From: Solimonas marina
GTDB taxonomy: Bacteria > Pseudomonadota > Gammaproteobacteria > Nevskiales > Nevskiaceae
Length of the DNA: 64,000 bases
Direction of reading: 5' to 3'
Assembly (NCBI RefSeq): GCF_012241385.1
Contig: NZ_JAAVXB010000003.1
Coordinates: 62,001 to 126,000 of the forward strand
Positions 56,935-64,000 of the stretch are shown one piece after another. The notes beneath the pieces were generated by a model. It ran no database searches, was not told the DNA's origin, and saw only the letters and a list, made by a program, of their open reading frames with translations. The stretch's first letter is position 1; every line of letters starts with the position of its first letter. A program made the translations under genes and the position numbers.

Positions 56935-58449
56935 ATGAATATTTCCACGATCCTCGACATGGCGGCCGAGGCTTTCGGTGATCGCGTTGCGGTCGTTTCC
57001 GGCGAGCAGCGGCTCAGTTACGCCCAGCTTCGCGAGCACGCCCTCAGTGCCGCCGCGTACCTGCGCGCCTCCGGTGCCGGGTATCTGGCGCTGCTCGACG
57101 TCGCCAGTCCGGCGACGCCGGTGGCGATCTTTGCTGCTGCGTATGCCGGCGTCCCCTACGTGCCGCTCAACTACCGGCTGACGGCGCCGGAGCTCAATGC
57201 GCTGGTGGCGCGTGTCGCACCGGCCGTGCTGGTGACCAATGCCGAGTACCGCCAGCTGCTGACGCCGCACGATGGTATGCAGTTGATCGATCGCGATGCC
57301 TTCATGGCGTTGCCGATTGCCGGCGACGAAGTGGCGCAGCCTGATGAGGACCCGCGCGCGGTGGCGGTGCAGCTGTTCACCAGCGGCACCACCGGTCAGC
57401 CGAAGGCGGCCATCCTGCGCCACGAAAATCTGATGTCCTACATCGTCGGCACGGTCGAGTTCGCCGCGGCCGACGAGGCCGATGCGATCGTCGTCACGGT
57501 GCCGCCTTATCACATCGCCGGCATTTCGGCGGTGCTCAGTTCGACGTACGCGTGCCGGCGCATGGTGCAGCTGCCGAACTTCGACCCGCGCGCCTGGTTG
57601 CAGGCCATGCGCAGCGAGAACGTCAGCAATGCGTTTCTGGTGCCGACCATGCTGGGCCGCATCGTCGAGCATCTCGATGCGAGCGGCGAGGCGCCGGCGC
57701 TGCCGGCGTTGCGCGCGCTGGCTTACGGCGGCGGCAAGATGCCGCTGGCGACCATCGAGCGGGCGATGCAGCTGTTTCCGCAAGTCGGCTTCACCAACGC
57801 CTATGGCTTGACCGAGACCAGTTCGACGATTGCCGTGCTCGGTCCCGACGACCATCGTGCGGCTGCCGCCAGCGACGATCCGCGGGTCCGGCGCCGTTTG
57901 TCGTCGGTCGGCCGCGCGGCAGCGGTCGAGATCGAAATTCGTGACGACGAGGGCCGCGTGCTCGGTGCCGAAGACGCTGGCATGGTCTACGTGCGCGGCC
58001 CGCAGGTGTCGGGCGAATATCAGTCGCTGGGCTCCCAGCTGGATGCCGATGGCTGGTTCCCGACCAAGGATCGCGGCTATCTCGACGCGGATGGCTATCT
58101 GTTCCTCGACGGCCGTGCGGATGACGTCATCGTTCGTGGCGGCGAGAATATTTCACCGGGCGAGATCGAAGACGTGCTGCTCGCGCACCCGGCCGTTGCC
58201 GATGTCGCCTGTGTGGCGATTCCCGACGCGCAATGGGGCGAGGCGGTCGCCGCGGCCGTGGTCCTGCACGCAGATGGCGTCGCCAGTGTTGCCGAGCTAC
58301 AGGAGCTGGTGCGGGCGCGCCTGCGCTCGTCGCGCGTGCCGCAGGCCGTTGTCTTCCGCGATGCGCTGCCGTACAACGAGACCGGCAAGATATTGCGCAG
58401 GGTGATCCGCCAGGAGCTGGCGACACAGGTAGCCGCGGCAGCGGCCTGA
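56935..58449 (+). CDS. acyl-CoA synthetase (AMP-dependent ligase)
   Basis: 504-aa ANL-superfamily ligase that activates a carboxylic acid with ATP and CoA. The P-loop-like LFTSGTTGQPKAAI is at about 147–160, the aromatic/adenine motif AYGLTETSST at about 289–298, the hinge DRGYLDADGYLFLDGRADD at about 378–396, and the C-terminal catalytic Lys in ETGKILRRVI. Length is short-to-normal. Substrate class is unclear; in this setting a steroid side-chain or ring-degradation acid (FadD3/FadD17-like) is plausible. It is followed by SRPBCC, CoA-transferase and amidohydrolase genes with minimal gaps. Confidence 0.9.
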   Translation: MNISTILDMAAEAFGDRVAVVSGEQRLSYAQLREHALSAAAYLRASGAGYLALLDVASPATPVAIFAAAYAGVPYVPLNYRLTAPELNALVARVAPAVLVTNAEYRQLLTPHDGMQLIDRDAFMALPIAGDEVAQPDEDPRAVAVQLFTSGTTGQPKAAILRHENLMSYIVGTVEFAAADEADAIVVTVPPYHIAGISAVLSSTYACRRMVQLPNFDPRAWLQAMRSENVSNAFLVPTMLGRIVEHLDASGEAPALPALRALAYGGGKMPLATIERAMQLFPQVGFTNAYGLTETSSTIAVLGPDDHRAAAASDDPRVRRRLSSVGRAAAVEIEIRDDEGRVLGAEDAGMVYVRGPQVSGEYQSLGSQLDADGWFPTKDRGYLDADGYLFLDGRADDVIVRGGENISPGEIEDVLLAHPAVADVACVAIPDAQWGEAVAAAVVLHADGVASVAELQELVRARLRSSRVPQAVVFRDALPYNETGKILRRVIRQELATQVAAAAA

Positions 58450-58466
58450 ACACGGGACGCGACAGC

Positions 58467-58934
58467 GTGCGATTCGTCATCGAGAAGGTCGTGGAGATGC
58501 AGGTGCCGGCCTCGGTGGTCTGGAAGGTCGTGCGCGACGTCGAGGCGTATGCGCAGTGGAATCCGTTCTGCGTCGAATGTCGCTCGACGCTGCAGCCGGG
58601 CAGTCCGATCGACATGCAGGTGCAACTCGGCAGTCGCCTGCAGGCACAGCGTGAGTGGATGCAGACCTACGACGAAGGCCGCGGGTTTTCCTACACGATG
58701 AAGCCGGTGCCGCTCGGCGCGCTGTCATCGTTGCGCCTGCATGAGATCACGGCGATCGATGCGACGCGTTGCCGCTATCGCAGCTATTTCCACTTGCAAG
58801 GCTGGCTGAAGCCGCTGGTGTTGGCGTTGTTGCGCCGCCAGCTCGAGGACGGCTTCGCGGCGATGACGGCGGCACTGCAGGTTCGCGCCGAGGCGCAGTG
58901 GATTCACCAGCAGACCCAGGCCGGTGGTGGCTGA
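58467..58934 (+). CDS. SRPBCC (START-like) domain protein
   Basis: 155-aa protein of the SRPBCC/polyketide-cyclase fold with a deep hydrophobic ligand pocket. It begins VIEKVVEMQVPASVVWKVVRDVEAYAQWNPFC (quoted in family order), the classic strand–helix opening with the W-x-V…W-N-P motif, and ends with a long helix LVLALLRRQLEDGFAAMTAAL. Such proteins bind or cyclise lipids, steroids or aromatic polyketides. GTG start 58467 lies 17 bp after the ligase stop; the next gene starts before its own stop (11-bp overlap). Role in the operon unknown. Confidence 0.82.
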   Translation: MRFVIEKVVEMQVPASVVWKVVRDVEAYAQWNPFCVECRSTLQPGSPIDMQVQLGSRLQAQREWMQTYDEGRGFSYTMKPVPLGALSSLRLHEITAIDATRCRYRSYFHLQGWLKPLVLALLRRQLEDGFAAMTAALQVRAEAQWIHQQTQAGGG

Positions 58935-60315
58935 CAGCGGCGTCGCGCCGATCGTCGACCCGCTGGATGACGCTGCCGCGCACTGGGCGGCCCGCTATCG
59001 CGACGTGCTGCTCGACGGCTTGAGTCTGTCGCCACCGTCGCGTGCGGCGACGCCCGCGCTTCACCCGGCATTGCGCTGGGCGCGCAGCGGCATGATGTCG
59101 CTCTGTGGCGATGTCGATCGGCCCCCGCAGATGTGCGCGGCACCGCTGGCCGCCGTTGCCGACGGTGCGCTTGCGGCGCTGGCCAGCATCGCGTCGCCGT
59201 CGCGCTTTGCCGATCTCGATGCAGCGGCGCTGTTGGCCGAGCGCGCGCTGCTGACCGGTCTGCGGCGCGCGGGGCGGCAATCGGCTGGCGGCGCCTGTCG
59301 CCTGCTGACATGCGCCGACGGGCTGATCGCGCTCAGTCTGGCGCGTGACGACGACTGGTCGTTGCTGCCGGCCTGGCTCGAAGACGATGTCCACGATTGG
59401 GCGGGCGTCGAGGTGGCGCTGCGGAGGCGCGACCGCGTGCCGCTGGTGGCGCGGGGACGCGAACTGGGCCTCGCGGTGGCCGCGAGCGAGCCGGCGCCGC
59501 AGCGCATCGCACCGTGGTGCCGCATCGTCGCGGGTCGGGCGTGGCGCCCGCTCGCCGAGACGGTGCGCGCGCCGTTGGTCGTCGACCTGTCGTCGCTGTG
59601 GGCCGGACCGCTCAGCTCGCATTTGCTGCAACGTGCCGGAGCACGCGTGATCAAGGTCGAGAGTGTGACGCGGCCGGATGGTGCGCGACGCGGTTCGCCG
59701 GCGTTCTTCGATCTGCTCAATGCTGGCAAGCAGAGCGCGGCTTTCGACCTGAGCTGCCCGACGGGGCGCGCGCAGCTGCGCCAGCTGCTGCGCCACGCCG
59801 ACATCGTCATCGAGGCCTCACGGCCGCGCGCGCTGCAGCAGATGGGCATCGATGCCGAGGCGCTGCTGGTCGAGCAGCCGGGCCTGAGCTGGATCAGCAT
59901 CAGCGGCTACGGTCGCGCGTGGCCGCAGGCGCAGTGGATCGGCTACGGCGACGATGCCGCGGTCGCTGCCGGCGCCAGCGATCTGCAGCAACGTGCGGGC
60001 GGCAGCGCGATTTTCATCGGCGACGCGCTGGCGGATCCGTTGACCGGTTTGCATGCTGCCTATGCGGCCTGGGCCAGTCACCTCGCGGGTGGCGGGCGTC
60101 TGCTCGAGCTGTCGCTGGTCGGCGTCGTCCGCCACGCGCTGGCATTCGCCCGGCCGCACGATGACGCGCAACTGCGTCGACGCCAGCAGCGGTGGACGGC
60201 GCGGGTGTCGGCCGAGGACATCCGCACGGCAACGCCGCGCCAAGCCGTGCAGGCGGCGCCTGTGCTCGGGGCCGACACCGCCGCGGTGATGGCAGAGTTC
60301 GGGTTGCCATGCTGA
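58924..60315 (+). CDS. CaiB/BaiF-type CoA-transferase, apparently permuted
   Basis: 463-aa class III CoA-transferase family protein. The usual N-terminal CoA-binding motif (VVDLSSLWAGPL) begins only at about residue 219, followed by AGARVIKVESVTRPDGAR, LLNAGKQSAAFDLS, ADIVIEASRPRAL and SISGYGRAWP in normal order. The first 210 residues instead resemble the second half of the family (ARSGMMSLCG; RRAGRQSAGGACRLLTCADG, the PCADG-like motif), so the domain order looks circularly permuted. It may transfer CoA between catabolic acids or act as an alpha-methylacyl racemase. GTG start overlaps SRPBCC by 11 bp; the amidohydrolase overlaps its end by 7 bp. Confidence 0.78.
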   Translation: MVADSGVAPIVDPLDDAAAHWAARYRDVLLDGLSLSPPSRAATPALHPALRWARSGMMSLCGDVDRPPQMCAAPLAAVADGALAALASIASPSRFADLDAAALLAERALLTGLRRAGRQSAGGACRLLTCADGLIALSLARDDDWSLLPAWLEDDVHDWAGVEVALRRRDRVPLVARGRELGLAVAASEPAPQRIAPWCRIVAGRAWRPLAETVRAPLVVDLSSLWAGPLSSHLLQRAGARVIKVESVTRPDGARRGSPAFFDLLNAGKQSAAFDLSCPTGRAQLRQLLRHADIVIEASRPRALQQMGIDAEALLVEQPGLSWISISGYGRAWPQAQWIGYGDDAAVAAGASDLQQRAGGSAIFIGDALADPLTGLHAAYAAWASHLAGGGRLLELSLVGVVRHALAFARPHDDAQLRRRQQRWTARVSAEDIRTATPRQAVQAAPVLGADTAAVMAEFGLPC

Positions 60316-61787
60316 TCCGCAATGCCGAATTGCACTTCGGCGCGCGCGTCGACGTGCGCATTGCCAACGGATGCATCGCCGCGATCGCCGCACGACTGGC
60401 GGCGGGCGATAGTGAGCCGACACTGGATGCCGGCGGCGCCGCGTTGTTGCCCGCCGTACGCGATCACCACCTGCATCTGCGCGCGTTGGCCGCGGCGCAG
60501 TCGTCGATCGTTTGTGGGCCGCCGCAGATCGCCGATGCCGATGCGCTGGCTGCGCGGCTGCGCGCTGCCGCTGCGGACGGTAATGGCTGGCTACGTGGTA
60601 TCGGTTTTCACGAATCGGTCTGCGCGGACTTCGATCGCCGATGGCTCGATCGGCACGTGGCGACACGACCACTGCGCGTCCAGCATCGCAGTGGTCGGCT
60701 CTGGGTCTTCAACTCGGTGGCGCTGGCGGCGCTCGGCATCACCGACGGCGGCGATGATCCGTTCGAGCGAGTCGGCGGCCGCTTGAGCGGTCGACTGTAC
60801 GATGCAGACGACTGGTTACGTGCGCGGCTGCCGAAGTCGCCACAGTCGCTGGCTGCCTTGAGCCGTCAACTCGCGTCGCGCGGTGTCGTCGGCCTCACCG
60901 ATACGACGCATACCAATGGTCTCGATGCCTTCGATGCGTTTGTCGCCGCGCATGCGCGAGGCGAGTGCTTGCAGGCGCTGATGGTGATGGGCAATGGCGA
61001 GCTCGATGTCGTCGCCGATCAGCCGGGGGTGTTCCGCGGCGCACACAAATTCCACCTGCATGAACATGAGTTGCCGGCGTTCGACACCCTATGCGCGGCG
61101 ATCGAGCGCAGTCACGTGCACGGCCGGACAGCGGCCTTTCACTGTGTGACCCGCACCGAACTGGTCTACGCGTTGTCGGCGCTCGAGTCGGTCGGCGTGC
61201 GCGCCGGTGATCGCATCGAGCACGCGGCCGTCGCGCCGCCGGAGTTGGCGACAATGATGGCGCGCCTCGGTGTCATCGCCGTCACGCAACCCAATTTCAT
61301 TGCCGAGCGCGGCGATGCCTATTTGCGCGATGTCGATGCGGGCGACCTGCCGTGGCTTTATCGCCTGCGCGGCCTGCGAGCAGCCGGCATCCCGGTGGTC
61401 GGCAGCACCGATGCGCCGTTCGGTACCGCGGATGTCTGGGCGTCGATGCAGGCTGCCGTCGAGCGACGCACCCCGAGCGGCGCCACCCTGGGCGATGACG
61501 AGCGTCTGACGCCCGAGCATGCATTTTCGATTTACACCGGCGCCCTGCAAGCTCCGCATCAGCCGGTGACGGCGTTGGAGGTCGGCAGCGCCGCCGACCT
61601 CTGTCTGCTCGATCGTCCGTGGTCGCGCGCGCGCTCGGCGCTGGGCGACGTTCAGGTGCAAATGACCTGGCGCGCCGGGCATGTCATTTGGCATGCCGCT
61701 GCGTCGGCGCCGGTTTTCAACAGTGCTGTGCAATGCAAGAATTCGTGGGCCGGGCGCAGCTGCGCCGACCCATCCCAGCCGCCGTAA
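60309..61787 (+). CDS. amidohydrolase family 3 (YtcJ-like)
   Basis: 492-aa metal-dependent hydrolase with the beta-sandwich plus TIM-barrel layout. N-terminal HHLHL (in AVRDHHLHLRAL, about residue 54), a mid-barrel KFHLHEHELP, His in TAAFHCVTRTEL, RIEHAAVAPP, and Asp in VGSTDAPFGTADVW form the metal and catalytic residues. The C-terminal part returns to the sandwich (GSAADLCLLDRPWSRAR). Targets include amides and cyclic compounds; here a lactone or amide intermediate is possible. ATG 60309 overlaps the CoA-transferase stop. A TetR gene follows 2 bp after its stop. Confidence 0.85.
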   Translation: MLIRNAELHFGARVDVRIANGCIAAIAARLAAGDSEPTLDAGGAALLPAVRDHHLHLRALAAAQSSIVCGPPQIADADALAARLRAAAADGNGWLRGIGFHESVCADFDRRWLDRHVATRPLRVQHRSGRLWVFNSVALAALGITDGGDDPFERVGGRLSGRLYDADDWLRARLPKSPQSLAALSRQLASRGVVGLTDTTHTNGLDAFDAFVAAHARGECLQALMVMGNGELDVVADQPGVFRGAHKFHLHEHELPAFDTLCAAIERSHVHGRTAAFHCVTRTELVYALSALESVGVRAGDRIEHAAVAPPELATMMARLGVIAVTQPNFIAERGDAYLRDVDAGDLPWLYRLRGLRAAGIPVVGSTDAPFGTADVWASMQAAVERRTPSGATLGDDERLTPEHAFSIYTGALQAPHQPVTALEVGSAADLCLLDRPWSRARSALGDVQVQMTWRAGHVIWHAAASAPVFNSAVQCKNSWAGRSCADPSQPP

Positions 61788-61789
61788 CG

Positions 61790-62545
61790 ATGCCGCGCAA
61801 CGCCAGAAGCCCCACAGGCGGATCCGCCGAAAAGAACGCGTCGCCGCGCAAGCGCGCCGCGCGGGTCGGCCGGCCGCCCGCGGTCACGGTGCCGACGATC
61901 GTCGATGCGGCGATCGAATTGGGCCTGGAAACGGTGACGCTGGCGCAGATTGCGCGGCATCTCGGCGTGGCGCAGGCCACGCTCTACCGCCACGTTCACA
62001 ATCGCGACGAACTGATGCGGCTTGCCGCGTTCCAGCTGCTGCTACAGCGGCGTCCGGCGACGGGCAATGGCGAGCACTGGGCGGCGATCGCGGAGCGCTA
62101 TGCCGAGAGCCTGTTCGAGACGCTGGTGGCGGCGCCACAGGTGGTGACCGAGTTGCACAAGGGGCGGCTGGGCCCGCACCTGGAGATCGACATCCTCGAA
62201 GAGTTTCTCGAAGCGATGCAGGGTCAGGGTTTTTCGCTCGAAGACGCTGCGGCGCTTTTTCATTCGATCGGCTTGCTGGCGGTCGGCGCTGCCAGTGGTG
62301 CGATCGGCCTCAGTGCCAGTACGAGGTCCGGCCAGTCGTGGGCACAGGCAATGCGCGCCACCCTGGGTGAGCGCGATCGCCGCGAACTGCCACTGACGCG
62401 GGAGATCGTGCGGCGCGTGCCCGAGGACAGTCTGCGCGTCGATTGGCGACGCTCGTTGCGCGCCCTGCTGGCCGGGGTTGCGGCACAACGCGGTGAGGCC
62501 TTGCCGGAGATCGCCTCGGATTTCACGCGCGCCGCGGCACGCTGA
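61790..62545 (+). CDS. TetR-family transcriptional regulator
   Basis: 251-aa regulator. A basic, low-complexity N-terminal tail (about 1–30) is followed by the helix-turn-helix VPTIVDAAIELGLETVTLAQ and HLGVAQATLYRHVHNRDEL (about 33–75), with YRHV as the recognition helix end. The rest is a TetR_C-like ligand domain. It is the last gene of the ligase–SRPBCC–CoA-transferase–amidohydrolase operon, 2 bp after the amidohydrolase stop, so it may autoregulate the operon. The 286 bp after its stop hold small stem-loops and the DUF1329 promoter, but no gene. Confidence 0.88.
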   Translation: MPRNARSPTGGSAEKNASPRKRAARVGRPPAVTVPTIVDAAIELGLETVTLAQIARHLGVAQATLYRHVHNRDELMRLAAFQLLLQRRPATGNGEHWAAIAERYAESLFETLVAAPQVVTELHKGRLGPHLEIDILEEFLEAMQGQGFSLEDAAALFHSIGLLAVGAASGAIGLSASTRSGQSWAQAMRATLGERDRRELPLTREIVRRVPEDSLRVDWRRSLRALLAGVAAQRGEALPEIASDFTRAAAR

Positions 62546-62831
62546 GAAAGCGCGCTGCACCTCTTCTTACGACGTTGCGCTTGGCGCACGCTCGCATTCC
62601 CTTCTGAAGTAACCGGTCGGCGCCATGGCGTGGCGCGGGCTTTCCCATGTGCGTGCCGTGCTTTTCAGCACGATGTGACGTGATGCGTCGGTGGCTTGCG
62701 AATACTCGTTTCGGACGAGGCAGTTTTGCCGGCGCTGACTACGATGAACATCGGTACCGATCAACGTTTCGATGGCGTTGGCGCGTGCCGACGACGGGGG
62801 ATAGATCGCGAACCCGCTGCGAGGAGAAACG

Positions 62832-64000
62832 AATGAAATTCAGAATGGTTCTGGCGTCCTGCGTGCTGAGCGCCACGGCCGCTTTCGTTGCCACCACGGC
62901 TGCCGCCAAGGTTGATGCGGCCAAGGCTGCCGAACTGGATGGTCCGAAGCTGACCTGCATGGGGGCCGAGCGTGCCGGCAGCCCGGATGGCGTTGCCGCG
63001 TATACCGGCAAATACGTCGGTACTTGGCCGGGCCTGAAGAAACCCTACGGTTACGATCCTGGCCCGTTTGCGAACGAAAAGCCGTTGTTCACGATCACCT
63101 CGCAGAACATGGCGAAGTACGCCGACAAGCTGACGCCAGGCCAGAAGGCGCTGCTGACGCAGTACCCGGATTCGTATCGGATGAACATCTATCCGAGCCA
63201 TCGCGATTTTGGTTTTGCGCCGTGGGTTTGCGACACCGTCAAGAAGAATGCGGTGACGTCCGAAGTCGTCGACGGTGGCCTCGGTATCACCGGCACCAGC
63301 GGCGCGATTCCGTTTCCGTTTCCGAAGAGCGGCCTCGAAGCGATCTGGAATGTCATCAATCCGCATCGCGCCTGGACCGAGAAAGCGGTTTGCGACATCG
63401 CCGACGTGTATTCGAACGGCAGCATCGCCTGGGGCCGTAACAAGTTCATGACGCTGAACCCGGGCAACAATCCGAACCAGCGCGGCTCGTTCCAGGACAA
63501 GATCAACGCCTATTTCTACACCGGCTATCTGTTGCCGGAGCGCGACAAGGGTTTCGTTGCCGTGGGCGTGCAGCCGAACGACTTCAAGGGCGCGTCGACG
63601 CAGTCCTGGCAGTACCAGCCCGGCATTCGTCGCGTTCGCCAGGCCCCGGAGGTCGGCTTCGACTATCCGGTGCCGCCGGCTGGCCTGCGCACTGTCGATG
63701 ACGACTATGCGTTCAACGGCTCGCCGGAGCGTTACAACTGGAAGCTGGTCGGCAAGAAGGAAATCTACGTTCCGTACGACAACTTCAAGATCAACGATCC
63801 GAGCCTGAAGTATTCGCAGCTGATCAAGCCGAACACCATCAACCCCGACTACGAACGCTACGAGCTGCACCGCGTCTGGGTGCTCGAGGGTGATCTCAAG
63901 GACGGCGTCCGCCACATCTATCACAAGCGCGTGATCTACGCCGATGAAGACAGCTGGATGGCGCTGATGGCCGACAACTACGACGCGCGCGGTCAGCTGT
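62832..64000 (+). CDS. DUF1329 exported protein, 3' truncated
   Basis: Runs off the right edge after 389 codons. A signal peptide (about 1–26, ending TAAAK) is followed by KVDAAKAAELDGPKLTCMGAERAGSP, the family's opening with the conserved L-x-G…G-x-x-AGN-like region, and DYRFAPW-type aromatic segments further on (YPSHRDFGFAPWVCDTV). DUF1329 proteins are periplasmic or lipoprotein-like beta-rich partners of DUF1302 and of RND-type MmpL exporters in steroid- and terpene-degrading bacteria. AGGAG lies 8 nt before the ATG. It probably starts a transcription unit continuing past the window. The usual partner gene is 7.5 kb upstream. Confidence 0.92.

Overview
The window is a GC-rich chromosomal segment of a gammaproteobacterium. 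The rpsU–yqeY–dnaG–rpoD block divergent from tsaD, glnA next to ntrBC, glyQ/glyS, and two-gene cytochrome c pairs all point there. A dense set of ketosteroid-type genes, a DUF1302/DUF1329 pair, LuxR-type catabolic regulators and TonB-dependent uptake suggest a Nevskiales/Solimonadaceae-like environmental degrader. The order-level placement is an inference from gene content, not a phylogeny. No rRNA, tRNA, transposase, prophage or CRISPR array was recognised.

Left part (1–34.8 kb) is mostly housekeeping. It opens with a truncated DHA2 efflux pump, then uppP, a pteridine reductase, an NRDE protein, EcsC and polyphosphate kinase. A GMC oxidoreductase is divergent from a two-component pair, with four 11-bp-phased boxes between them, and exopolyphosphatase follows. 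Next come two small cytochromes c, a small outer-membrane barrel, and the macromolecular-synthesis block rpoD–dnaG–yqeY–rpsU facing tsaD–folB. gmhB, an NTF2-fold protein, a 38-bp tandem-repeat tract and glyS follow. glyS is separated from glyQ by an inserted katG module. The nitrogen block is can, glnA with a sigma-54 promoter, a DUF4124 protein, then ntrB–ntrC behind an NtrC-type operator.

Right part (33.6–64 kb) is accessory catabolism. A LuxR-type regulator faces a canonical ketosteroid isomerase and a second SnoaL-fold protein. A KshA-like Rieske oxygenase diverges from an HsaA-like flavin hydroxylase and a KstD-like dehydrogenase. Together with a flavin reductase (HsaB-like, fused to a MarR domain) at 55.5 kb these cover the steroid A/B-ring opening steps: isomerisation, delta-1 dehydrogenation, 9-alpha hydroxylation and hydroxylation of the secosteroid phenol. 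The extradiol dioxygenase and hydrolase (HsaC/HsaD) are not in the window. Around them are an alcohol/aldehyde dehydrogenase pair, a TetR gene with two palindromic operators in front of an isochorismatase-fold hydrolase and an AbrB membrane protein, 3-alpha/20-beta-HSD-like SDRs, methyltransferases, a TonB-dependent receptor and EthD.

The last 9 kb hold DUF1302 (outer-membrane channel-like) and, at the right edge, truncated DUF1329. Between them lies an operon of a 102-aa unknown, an acyl-CoA ligase, SRPBCC, an apparently permuted CaiB-type CoA-transferase, an amidohydrolase and a TetR regulator. The most unusual points are a DnaG that has lost all four zinc ligands, the katG insertion that splits glyQ from glyS, the phased-box promoter, the ntrB operator with a coupled mini-ORF, the flavin-reductase–MarR fusion and the permuted CoA-transferase operon.
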